In this document: in pieces, positions 1-6,366 of the stretch
Position numbering within the stretch: the first letter of the stretch is position 1
Layout of the letters: every line of letters begins with the position of its first letter
Assembly (NCBI RefSeq): GCF_937949835.1
Contig: NZ_CALEDC010000066.1
Location: 1-14,010, forward strand
Direction of reading: 5' to 3'
DNA length: 14,010 nt
DNA from: an uncultured Campylobacter sp.
GTDB taxonomy: Bacteria > Campylobacterota > Campylobacteria > Campylobacterales > Campylobacteraceae
The notes under the pieces: generated by a model
Database searches by the model: none
The model's input: the letters and a program-made list of their open reading frames with translations, nothing else
Told to the model about the DNA's origin: nothing
Program-made: the position numbers and the translations under genes

Positions 1-125
1 TATACGCCGCACTCTGCGATCCTAGCTCAAAATATTTTCTAGGAGATGAGCATGGAATTCTAGGAAGCGGAATTCTTGGAATTTTATATAGGACATTTAC
101 GGCGCCGAATTTTTGGTGCTACTTC
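1..125 (+). other. Left-edge region: possible end of an upstream gene and unresolved plsY leader
   Basis: One frame (codons at 1, 4, 7...) is open from the window edge and stops with TAG at 40-42, reading ...SAILAQNIF; it may be the tail of an upstream gene. An AGGAG at 41-45 sits 6 nt before ATG at 52, but that frame stops after three codons (MEF, TAG 61-63). The plsY frame is open all the way to the left edge yet has no ATG, GTG or TTG before 126. An imperfect 15-nt tandem repeat (GGAATTC at 54 and again at 69) lies here. Which part is translated cannot be decided from the window. Confidence 0.4.
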
Positions 126-713
126 GTGGCGTATCTGATCGCTGCGATCCCCTTTGGGCTTTTGATCGGCAAATACCTCGGCGGCGTGGATATCAAAAGC
201 GAGGGCAGCGGCTCCATAGGCGCCACCAACGTCCTTCGCGTCTTAAAAACTCGCGATCCGCAAAAAGCAAAAAAGCTCGCGATCCTCACGGTCGCCTGCG
301 ACGCGCTAAAGGGCGTCCTGCCGATACTGATCGCGCGGGCTTTAGGCTTTGATAAAAACGTGCTATGGAGCATGGCGGTCTTTGCAGTGCTTGGGCATTG
401 CTTTAGCCCGTATCTGAAATTTAACGGCGGCAAGGGCATTGCGACGGGAGCCGGCGTGCTTGCTTGTTTTATCCCTATCGAGCTTATCATCGCGCTTGCA
501 GTTTGGTTTATAGTCGGCAAGACGGTTAAAATTTCATCCGTAGCATCGCTTGCAGCGGCGCTTGCGCTAGTGATAGCAAGCTACGTGATCCATCCGCAGA
601 TGCCGGCGATCAACACTCATGCGCCGATCTTTCTGATAGTTTTCATCGTATTTTACAAGCACGCTCCGAATATCGCCAGGCTGCTTAAGGGCGAGGAAAA
701 GCGCGTAGTATGA
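126..713 (+). CDS. plsY: Acyl-phosphate:glycerol-3-phosphate acyltransferase PlsY (start uncertain)
   Basis: Integral inner-membrane enzyme that transfers an acyl group from acyl-phosphate to glycerol-3-phosphate, the first step of phosphatidic acid synthesis. The three PlsY signatures are visible, counting from the GTG at 126: GSGSIGATN (27-35), GHCFSPYLKFNGGKGIAT (90-107) and KHAPNIARLLKGEE (178-191). Hydrophobic segments cover roughly residues 1-15, 52-72, 78-98, 110-130 and 138-158. GTG 126 is the only conventional start codon in frame, but it has no clear ribosome site and falls inside the first membrane segment, losing about eight residues usually present; the preceding codons (FWCYF) look like the missing part. 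A non-standard start, or an error or mutation near 50-100, is possible. The stop overlaps the folB start (ATGA), so translation of the two is probably coupled. Family assignment is secure, the 5' end is not. Confidence 0.88.
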   Translation: MAYLIAAIPFGLLIGKYLGGVDIKSEGSGSIGATNVLRVLKTRDPQKAKKLAILTVACDALKGVLPILIARALGFDKNVLWSMAVFAVLGHCFSPYLKFNGGKGIATGAGVLACFIPIELIIALAVWFIVGKTVKISSVASLAAALALVIASYVIHPQMPAINTHAPIFLIVFIVFYKHAPNIARLLKGEEKRVV

Positions 714-1027
714 TTAAAATTTTAATCGAAAAGCTGGAATTCGGTGCGATAATCGGGACGCTGGATTTTGAGCGCAAGCGCGAGCAGCGCGTATGGGTGT
801 GGGCGAAGTTCGGAGCGCAAGAGTTTATCGATTACGCGCGGGTTTGCGAATATATCAAAGCGGAGTTCCGCGAGAAAAAATTTCGCCTCGTGGAGGACGC
901 GCTAAGATACTTCGCGCAGGAGTTTCACTCAAAATTTCGATCGATGGATTATTTTTATATGAAAATTTTAAAGCCCGAAATTTTACAAGACGCGAGCGTC
1001 GGCGCGGAAATAGAGATAAAATTTTAA
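710..1027 (+). CDS. folB: Dihydroneopterin aldolase family protein (FolB)
   Basis: Probably cleaves 7,8-dihydroneopterin to 6-hydroxymethyl-dihydropterin and glycolaldehyde in cytosolic folate synthesis. The 105-residue length is slightly short for the family (about 115-120) but usual for Campylobacter homologues. Family features seen: the N-terminal I..LEFGAIIGTLDFERK segment, with Glu21 at the position of the catalytic glutamate, a central F.LVEDAL segment (59-65, matching the usual F.LIE) and the C-terminal ILKPEIL segment. The ATG at 710 overlaps the plsY stop by 4 nt, placing it in the same transcript. Its stop lies 17 nt before the cosR -35 element, so folB probably ends that unit. Sequence similarity to well-studied FolB enzymes is modest by eye, so the reaction is assigned by family. 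Confidence 0.8.
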   Translation: MIKILIEKLEFGAIIGTLDFERKREQRVWVWAKFGAQEFIDYARVCEYIKAEFREKKFRLVEDALRYFAQEFHSKFRSMDYFYMKILKPEILQDASVGAEIEIKF

Positions 1028-1033
1028 AATTTC

Positions 1034-1050
1034 TTTAAAAAATCTTGAAA
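1034..1050 (+). promoter_or_regulatory. Candidate CosR/HsrA-type autoregulatory box
   Basis: TTTAAA at 1034-1039 and TTGAAA at 1045-1050 are separated by exactly 5 nt and overlap the predicted -35 of cosR. The H. pylori homologue HP1043/HsrA is reported to bind paired TTTAAG-like half-sites with a 5-nt spacer, including at its own promoter. The match is degenerate in an AT-rich stretch, so autoregulation here is an inference. Confidence 0.3.
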
Positions 1051-1073
1051 TTTTGCTTAAAATATGTTAAAAT
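1045..1073 (+). promoter_or_regulatory. Sigma-70-type promoter of cosR
   Basis: TTGAAA (1045-1050) and TAAAAT (1068-1073) are separated by 17 nt in the 76-nt folB-cosR gap, in an A/T-rich setting typical of Campylobacter promoters. The start codon follows 30 nt downstream, with an AAGGA ribosome site at 1093-1097. Confidence 0.5.
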
Positions 1074-1103
1074 CGCCGCAAAATTTTAAGGCAAGGAAAT
1101 TAA

Positions 1104-1775
1104 ATGAGAATTTTAATAGTCGAGGACGAGGTGACTTTAAACAAGACGATAGCGGAGGGCTTGATGGAGTTCGGCTATCAGACGGATACTTCCGAGAGTT
1201 TTAAGGACGCAGAGTATTATATCGGCATTAGAAATTATGATTTGGTGCTAACCGATTGGATGCTAGCTGACGGCAACGGCATAGATCTCATCGCATTGGT
1301 TAAGCAAAAATCCGCGCGCACCTCCGTCGTCGTGCTATCTGCAAAAGACGATAAAGAAAGCGAGATCAAAGCACTTCGCGCGGGCGCGGACGATTTTATC
1401 AAAAAACCTTTCGACTTTGATGTTTTAGTAGCGCGTCTCGAGGCTAGACTTCGCTTCGGCGGCTCAAATATCATCAAAATTGACGATCTCATCATCGATC
1501 CGGACGAGGAAAAAATTACTTACTTGGGGCAAGAGATCGAGCTTAAGGGTAAGCCGTTTGAGGTGCTAACTCACCTAGCGCGCCACAGCGATCAGATCGT
1601 AAGCAAAGAGCAGCTGCTAGACGCTATCTGGGAGGAGCCTGAGCTCGTTACGCCGAACGTCATTGAAGTAGCGATCAATCAAATTCGCCAGAAAATGGAT
1701 AAGCCTCTAAATATCTCTACGATCGAGACCGTTCGCAGACGCGGATATAGATTTTGCTTTCCACAAAAAGCCTAA
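1104..1775 (+). CDS. cosR: OmpR-family response regulator CosR (HsrA/HP1043 homologue)
   Basis: DNA-binding transcription regulator of 223 residues, the same length as C. jejuni CosR and very similar to it as I remember that protein. The homologues are essential and control oxidative-stress and redox metabolism genes. A receiver domain spans about 1-118, with acidic residues E7/D8, the phospho-acceptor position D51 (TDWML), S79 and K101 (IKKPF). A winged-helix domain spans about 124-220, ending in a typical RRRGYRF wing. C218 (RFCFP) matches the single C-terminal cysteine implicated in redox sensing in C. jejuni CosR. ATG 1104 has AAGGA 6 nt upstream. CosR and HsrA are described as orphan, phosphorylation-independent regulators, but here the 3' end overlaps a histidine kinase gene, so a cognate partner is plausible. 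The ferredoxin and phosphatase that follow the kinase are cosR neighbours in C. jejuni too. Confidence 0.93.
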   Translation: MRILIVEDEVTLNKTIAEGLMEFGYQTDTSESFKDAEYYIGIRNYDLVLTDWMLADGNGIDLIALVKQKSARTSVVVLSAKDDKESEIKALRAGADDFIKKPFDFDVLVARLEARLRFGGSNIIKIDDLIIDPDEEKITYLGQEIELKGKPFEVLTHLARHSDQIVSKEQLLDAIWEEPELVTPNVIEVAINQIRQKMDKPLNISTIETVRRRGYRFCFPQKA

Positions 1776-3061
1776 GAGTCCGCTTTGTAATACAATTAGC
1801 ATCCGCTTCGTTGATGCTAATTGTCATTTTTTCGGTAATGCTCTATAATTATATGAGAATTACCATCTTCGAAACTCCCGTTCAAAATTTAATCCAAAGA
1901 GCGCAAAAAATTGTAGACGCCTCCGTGCCGCCTGAGAAAATTTCATCTTTTTTACAAGACGCATCCGGTGAATACGAAAGCAAAATCATCGAAAACGAAA
2001 GTATCAATAAACCTAAATTTATCGAAAGCTCCGAGGGCGGCAGGAGCTATTTACAGCTGCACTATCCTTATGGTAAGGATAAAATTTTAAGCATCAAAGC
2101 AGACGTGAGCGTCTATGCAAACATCGTAAATCAAATACTCATCGACATAATTTTAGTAAATTTGACTATGATATTTTTGGTGGTGTTTTACGCGATGTTT
2201 CTCTCGCGCATGCTGCTGATGCCGATTAAGCTGATCAGTCAAAGGCTCGCTTCGGTGGATGAAAAATTTCTAAAGCCGATCGACGCGGCGGAAATTCCAA
2301 GCGAATTTAGTCCGCTTTCAAATAGCATAAACCGCCTACTTGAGCGCATCGAGACCTTCATTTTGTATCAAAAAGAGCTTTTTATCGGCATCGCGCATGA
2401 GCTTAAAACTCCGCTTGCGGTGATGAAAACCAAAAACGAAGTGACGCTAATTAAGCCGCGCGAGAGCGAGAAATATATCGAGGCGCTTAAAAATAATAAC
2501 GACTCGATCGATAGTATGAATAAAATGATCAGCTCGATCCTAGAGATCGGGCGGCAGGAGGGGGCGCAGTTCGAGGCGCCCGAGCAGACCGATATGATTG
2601 CATATCTACGGGAGCTATGCGTGGGCTTTAAAATTTTAGCGCGTACGGCAGGCAAGGACTTGACGATGGATCTTAAGCCTGAACAACTTGAAATTTCGGT
2701 GCAGAAAAGTCTCTTTATGCACGTGATTCAAAATTTTATCCAAAACGCCATAAAATTTTCTCCGGACGGCGAAAAGGTGCTAATCGAGAGTGAAATTTCG
2801 GATGGAAATTTCATAGTGCGGGTCGCAAACAAAGGCGAGCCGCTTAACGAAGAGATCGATTATTTCGCCCCTTTTAAGCGCTACGGCGGCAAACCGGGAG
2901 CCGGGCTCGGGCTATTTTTAGCCAAAAATGCTGCTCAAGCGATGGGTGCGCAAGTAGATCTTAAAAACGACAAAGGGCGCTCGCTAATCGTCGCGATTTT
3001 CAAACTTCCACTAAAAAATTTAAGAAATAGCCCGAAATTCCGCTATTTTAAAACAAAATGA
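1754..3061 (+). CDS. Membrane sensor histidine kinase adjoining CosR
   Basis: Two-component sensor kinase of 435 residues. TM1 spans about 11-31, an extracytoplasmic sensor region of about 90 residues follows, and TM2 is at about 126-150, then a HAMP-like linker. The HisKA dimerisation helix carries H-box IAHELKTPL with the phospho-acceptor H215. The ATPase domain shows an N-box (IQNAIKFSP, N331), a degenerate G1 region (VANKGEPL, with Asn instead of the usual Asp), an F-box (FAPFKRYGG) and a G2 box (GAGLGLFLA, about 383-391). TTG 1754 is the only usable start: a stop in the same frame lies at 1748-1750, and the first downstream ATG (1814) would cut into TM1. It overlaps cosR by 22 nt without a clear ribosome site, so translational coupling is likely. 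In C. jejuni I recall cosR followed directly by the ferredoxin, so this gene looks like an insertion or retention specific to this lineage. The signal it senses is unknown. Confidence 0.88.
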   Translation: MLSTKSLRVRFVIQLASASLMLIVIFSVMLYNYMRITIFETPVQNLIQRAQKIVDASVPPEKISSFLQDASGEYESKIIENESINKPKFIESSEGGRSYLQLHYPYGKDKILSIKADVSVYANIVNQILIDIILVNLTMIFLVVFYAMFLSRMLLMPIKLISQRLASVDEKFLKPIDAAEIPSEFSPLSNSINRLLERIETFILYQKELFIGIAHELKTPLAVMKTKNEVTLIKPRESEKYIEALKNNNDSIDSMNKMISSILEIGRQEGAQFEAPEQTDMIAYLRELCVGFKILARTAGKDLTMDLKPEQLEISVQKSLFMHVIQNFIQNAIKFSPDGEKVLIESEISDGNFIVRVANKGEPLNEEIDYFAPFKRYGGKPGAGLGLFLAKNAAQAMGAQVDLKNDKGRSLIVAIFKLPLKNLRNSPKFRYFKTK

Positions 3062-3066
3062 AGCTT

Positions 3067-3088
3067 TTTATGGTATAAACGCCATAAA
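3067..3088 (+). promoter_or_regulatory. Palindrome enclosing an extended -10, upstream of the ferredoxin gene
   Basis: TTTATGG (3067-3073) and CCATAAA (3082-3088) form a perfect 7-bp inverted repeat. The spacer and arm contain TGGTATAAA (3071-3079), an extended -10 element; no -35 match is seen. A run of six T (3089-3094) follows. Two readings are possible: an operator/promoter for the ferredoxin-phosphatase pair, or a weak intrinsic terminator after the kinase gene (low-GC stem). The ferredoxin ATG is at 3111, with TAAGG at 3097-3101. Confidence 0.4.
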
Positions 3089-3110
3089 TTTTTTCGTAAG
3101 GTAAAATTAT

Positions 3111-3356
3111 ATGTCATTGTTGATTACAAAAGAATGCATCAGTTGCGACGCTTGCCGCGAGGAATGCCCTAATGAAGCGATTTTTGAGGATGAACCGATA
3201 TACATCATAGACGCCGATCGATGCTGTGAGTGCGTAGATGATTACTCTGAGCCCGCCTGCATCGTGGTCTGCCCAGTCGAGTGTATCATCACCGATCCCG
3301 ATAATATCGAGACGGCGGACGAGCTGAAATACAAACACATCCATATGGAAATTTAA
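3111..3356 (+). CDS. fdxB: YfhL-family 2[4Fe-4S] ferredoxin (FdxB-like)
   Basis: Small cytosolic electron carrier of 81 residues. The first cluster motif is CX2CX2CX3CP at C9, C12, C15 and C19. The second is CX2CX8CX3CP at C38, C41, C50 and C54; the 8-residue spacer is characteristic of the YfhL/alvin-type branch. C39 and C58 are additional cysteines. The C-terminal tail (about 60-81) is acidic and helical, as in the family. C. jejuni has an equivalent gene (Cj0354c, fdxB) next to cosR. The gene begins 49 nt after the kinase and its TAA directly abuts the ATG of the downstream phosphatase gene, so the two are co-transcribed. The redox partner is not known from sequence. Confidence 0.92.
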   Translation: MSLLITKECISCDACREECPNEAIFEDEPIYIIDADRCCECVDDYSEPACIVVCPVECIITDPDNIETADELKYKHIHMEI

Positions 3357-4799
3357 ATGCCCAAGCGCGTCGCAGTCATAGATCTGGGCTCAAATTCCGC
3401 CAGAGCCGTGATTTTCGAGCGCACGAGTAGGCTTGGATTTTTCATTTTAGCTGAGCACAAGATCAAGATCCGCCTAGGCGAGGGCGCTTACGAAAACGGC
3501 GGAATTTTAACCACCGAAGCGATGCAAAAATGCCTGCTGGCGTTTAAAAAATTTAAAACTCTGGTATGCAATTACAAGGCCAAGCGAGTGCTTTGTATCG
3601 GTACAACCGCACTTCGCGATGCGCCGAACGGGAGCGAGTTTATAAATCTCGTCCGCAAGCAAACGGGCATTATGATCCGCAAGATAGACGGGCAGACGGA
3701 GGCATATTTGGGCGCCTATGCGGCGCAGAATTTGCTTAGCGACTTTTCCGAGGGCGTTACGCTGGATATCGGCGGCGGCTCGACCGAGCTTGCTTACATA
3801 AAAAATGGCAGGATAGAAAATAAAATTTCTCTAAATTTAGGCACGGTGCGGCTAAAGGAGCTGTTTTTCGACCGCGGTGACACAAAGGGGCTGGAGAAAT
3901 ACATAAACAGCGCGATCTCGCAGCTCGGCGCCGAGTTTCGCACGCAAAATTTAATCGTAATGGGCGGCTCCGCGCGAGCGCTCTCCGGCGCCGTGATGAG
4001 TCTGCAAAACCATCCGCTAAAGATCGTGCATAATTTCAGCTACGATTACGAAAAATATGCACCGTTTTTTGCCAAGCTGATGAGCGCAAAGACGCTTGAT
4101 CTGGCGAAATTTCCGATCAAAAAAGACCGCTACGACACGATCAGGGAGGGCGCCATTATCTTTGATAAGATCGTAAGGCGCCTAGGGGCGAAAAAGATCA
4201 TCACCAGCGGCGTAGGAGTGCGCGAGGGGGCGTTTTTAAGCTCGATTCTGCGCGGCGCAAACCTGCCTAGAGGCTTTAATCCGAGCCTAAGAAGTCTTAA
4301 AGATCGCTTCGCTTCCGAGCCCAGCGAGGCTCCGAAGTTCGCAAAAGCGCTGTTTTGCGCGCTATCGCCTCTACACGGCTTGGGCGAAAAATATATTAAA
4401 ATTCTGCAGATCGCAGCGTCGCTTTGCGAGATTGGGCGGGCGATCGGCTTTTATGCCAAGCACGAAACCAGCGCGGATATGGTGCTCGGCGGGCTGAACT
4501 ACCGCACGACGCACAAAGAAAAGGCGCTCATAGCCGCAATCATCTCGATGCACGGCAAGCGCGAGCTGAGCGCTACGTTCGCGCCTTTGAGCGCGATTTT
4601 GCCTGATTCCGCCAAGCTCGCCTGGCTGAGCTATATTTTGGAGCTTGCGCGCCTCTTAAGCGAAAACGCACTAAAAAATTTAGAATTTTGCTTTGAAAAT
4701 TCCACTCTTAAAATCTCCGGCGCGGATAATTTGATAATGCTTAAAGGAAGCCTTAAAAAGCTCTCAAAACCCGCAATTTTTGCGATAAAATTTCTTTAA
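3357..4799 (+). CDS. Ppx/GppA-family phosphatase (exopolyphosphatase / pppGpp phosphohydrolase)
   Basis: Cytosolic ASKHA-fold phosphohydrolase expected to act on inorganic polyphosphate and/or pppGpp, 480 residues. The phosphate-1 loop is IDLGSNSAR (8-16), the likely catalytic Glu is E115 (DGQTEAYLGA), the phosphate-2 loop is LDIGGGSTEL (136-145), and conserved segments VMGGSARALS (201-210) and SGVGVREGAF (284-293) follow. Residues about 305-480 form an HD-like helical domain (HGLGEKY, with HETSADM and MHGKR further on), as in longer Ppx proteins. The ATG abuts the ferredoxin stop with no gap, so translation is probably coupled. The position matches the Ppx/GppA gene near cosR in C. jejuni (Cj0353c). 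Substrate preference cannot be read from the sequence, so no gene symbol is given. Confidence 0.9.
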   Translation: MPKRVAVIDLGSNSARAVIFERTSRLGFFILAEHKIKIRLGEGAYENGGILTTEAMQKCLLAFKKFKTLVCNYKAKRVLCIGTTALRDAPNGSEFINLVRKQTGIMIRKIDGQTEAYLGAYAAQNLLSDFSEGVTLDIGGGSTELAYIKNGRIENKISLNLGTVRLKELFFDRGDTKGLEKYINSAISQLGAEFRTQNLIVMGGSARALSGAVMSLQNHPLKIVHNFSYDYEKYAPFFAKLMSAKTLDLAKFPIKKDRYDTIREGAIIFDKIVRRLGAKKIITSGVGVREGAFLSSILRGANLPRGFNPSLRSLKDRFASEPSEAPKFAKALFCALSPLHGLGEKYIKILQIAASLCEIGRAIGFYAKHETSADMVLGGLNYRTTHKEKALIAAIISMHGKRELSATFAPLSAILPDSAKLAWLSYILELARLLSENALKNLEFCFENSTLKISGADNLIMLKGSLKKLSKPAIFAIKFL

Positions 4800-4895
4800 A
4801 TAGCACCCCTACTTGTCGCGCAAGTTTAAGGCGGGCGAAGTTCGTTTAATTTTAGGAGCTTGAAGCGGGCGATAAATCTGTATCAATAGCGCTTT

Positions 4896-5984
4896 TTAAA
4901 TTTTAATTCCATTCTCGGCTAAAGAATAAATGCTAAAAAATCCGTAGTCGGTGCGGACGTAAAGGCGCTCGCCTGAGATTTTAATAGCGGCGGTTTTGAC
5001 GCAGTGCTCGCACTCAAACTCGCCTAAGAGGCGAAAATCCTCCAAGCTGAATGCTTTAAATCTACCGTAAAAGTACGTAAGAAAAATTTGATCGTTTGCG
5101 GCAAACCTCATTACGCTTCTTGGCAAGCTTTTTGGTACGCTTAGACGCTTTTTGCTTGCGACGTCCCAAAAATACAGCTCATCAAAGCCGTTATTTACGA
5201 CCAAAATCGCATCATTTTTGATAAGCCCCACGTTTAGGGAGTGGATATAGCCCACGTCGCATTCGATACGGCAAAGCTCGGCGAAGTCTTTTAGGCGGTA
5301 GAGCCTAGCGACATTTTTGCCGCCTTCATCCCCACAGGCTACGCAAATTTTATTGCCGAAGCCTATCGCTTTTGCCGAAAAATCCGTTTTAAAATTTAGC
5401 TTCTTGTCGCTTCCGAAAGCTAAAATTCCATCTGTGCCGCAGGCTAGAATTTCGCCGTTGCCGCTTAGGCTGGAGCTAAAGCCTCCTCCAGTGATACTCC
5501 AGGCTTCAAAAAGCTTGTTGAATTTTTCTCCGTCAAAAAGAAAGAATTCGTGGTCCAAATCAAGCACCAAGGCCTTTTTGGTAGCGGTCATTTTCCACGC
5601 TAAAATTTTTGGTAGCTTAATTTGCGCAAGAGTTCTTAGTTCGCCGTCCAGCACGATTAAATAATCGCAGCCGTGCTCGTCAAAATTACATTTATAGACG
5701 TAAAATTTATCCTCAAACTCGGCAAATCCAAGCGCCCCGCTGTATCCGCCGCCGATATAGGCATGCGCTATTGCTTCGCCGAATTTTGCTTTTTTGTTTT
5801 CGTAGATGAAGCCCTTTTTTAGGACATCAACTTGCTTTTTTACGAAAGCTTTTTGCAAGGCATCGCAATTTGCGAATTCTTTAGAGCTCAGCCTTTCTTT
5901 GCCGTTTTGTAGCGTCTTTGAAATCAAACTAAGCCCGTGCGTTTGAAGCAGGATCTCTTTCTCGCCGTCGGTAAATTTTTTCAT
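4896..5984 (-). CDS. Uncharacterised beta-propeller-like (WD40-like) protein
   Basis: I do not recognise this 362-residue protein. It has no signal peptide or membrane segment, so it is probably cytosolic. After a charged helical N-terminus (about 1-60) it consists of repeating hydrophobic beta-strand pairs, with blade-like segments such as FYVYKCNF, YLIVLDGELRTL, FFLFDGEKF, ARLYRLKDF, LYFWDVASKKRL, FKAFSLEDFRLLGEF and FSIYSLAEN. These resemble the outer strands of WD40/YVTN propeller blades. The ATG at 5984 is supported by a strong AGGGGG ribosome site 5-6 nt upstream. It lies 76 nt downstream of the DUF59 gene on the same strand and may share its transcript. It converges on the phosphatase gene, with 96 nt between stops. 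No catalytic residues are evident; a scaffold or binding role is only a guess. Confidence 0.75.
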   Translation of the reverse strand: MKKFTDGEKEILLQTHGLSLISKTLQNGKERLSSKEFANCDALQKAFVKKQVDVLKKGFIYENKKAKFGEAIAHAYIGGGYSGALGFAEFEDKFYVYKCNFDEHGCDYLIVLDGELRTLAQIKLPKILAWKMTATKKALVLDLDHEFFLFDGEKFNKLFEAWSITGGGFSSSLSGNGEILACGTDGILAFGSDKKLNFKTDFSAKAIGFGNKICVACGDEGGKNVARLYRLKDFAELCRIECDVGYIHSLNVGLIKNDAILVVNNGFDELYFWDVASKKRLSVPKSLPRSVMRFAANDQIFLTYFYGRFKAFSLEDFRLLGEFECEHCVKTAAIKISGERLYVRTDYGFFSIYSLAENGIKI

Positions 5985-6060
5985 AGCAGCCCCCTAAGTA
6001 TAAATTTGAAGTCTAATTTTAGAATCTCAAAGCTTAAACTACTGGGCGCGGCAAAGCTGT

Positions 6061-6366
6061 TTAAAATCTACCGAGCGCTTCTTTGACGTGATCCTCTGCC
6101 ATATCGATATTCCACATCGGCTCAAAGACGAGATCGATCTCTACCTCGCCTATGCCCTCCACGCTCTCGGCACCCGCGCGCACCCATTCTAGCATCATCT
6201 CATGCAGCGGGCACGATTGAGTTGATAGCGTCATCGTAACTTTGGCGTTGTTCGCCTCATCTACTGCTACGTCGTAGATGAGTCCTAGCGACACGACGTC
6301 AAAGCCTACCTCAGGGTCCACCACGGCGCGAAGCGCGTCGTAAACTTGCTCCTTCGTTACTTTCAT
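6061..6366 (-). CDS. DUF59/MIP18 family iron-sulfur assembly factor (SufT/PaaD-like)
   Basis: Single-domain protein of 101 residues. It shows the DUF59 signature DPEVGFDVVSLGLIYDV (17-33), the conserved TQSCP segment with C52 (49-53), and a C-terminal LVFEPMW (79-85) corresponding to the family's V.DPPW. Relatives (SufT, PaaD, eukaryotic MIP18/CIAO2) help deliver Fe-S clusters to client proteins. The start codon overlaps the stop of the upstream membrane-protein gene by 4 nt (ATGA), so it is co-translated with that gene. Conserved linkage with DUF2249 and oxidase-like membrane proteins would suggest that it matures a metalloprotein of the same module, which is inference. SufT versus PaaD-type function cannot be separated here. 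Confidence 0.88.
   Translation of the reverse strand: MKVTKEQVYDALRAVVDPEVGFDVVSLGLIYDVAVDEANNAKVTMTLSTQSCPLHEMMLEWVRAGAESVEGIGEVEIDLVFEPMWNIDMAEDHVKEALGRF

Noticed and set aside
119..520. Minus-strand frame of 133 codons opposite plsY
   Set aside because: Shadow of plsY, which has all three family motifs.
4811..4825. Small hairpin ACTTGT-CGC-GCAAGT after the phosphatase gene
   Set aside because: Only 5-6 bp with one wobble and no proper T-run; too weak to call a terminator. The rest of the 96-nt convergent gap shows nothing else.
5997..6002. TATACT on the minus strand as a -10 for the propeller gene
   Set aside because: It lies only 12 nt from the start codon, so the transcript start would remove the ribosome site.
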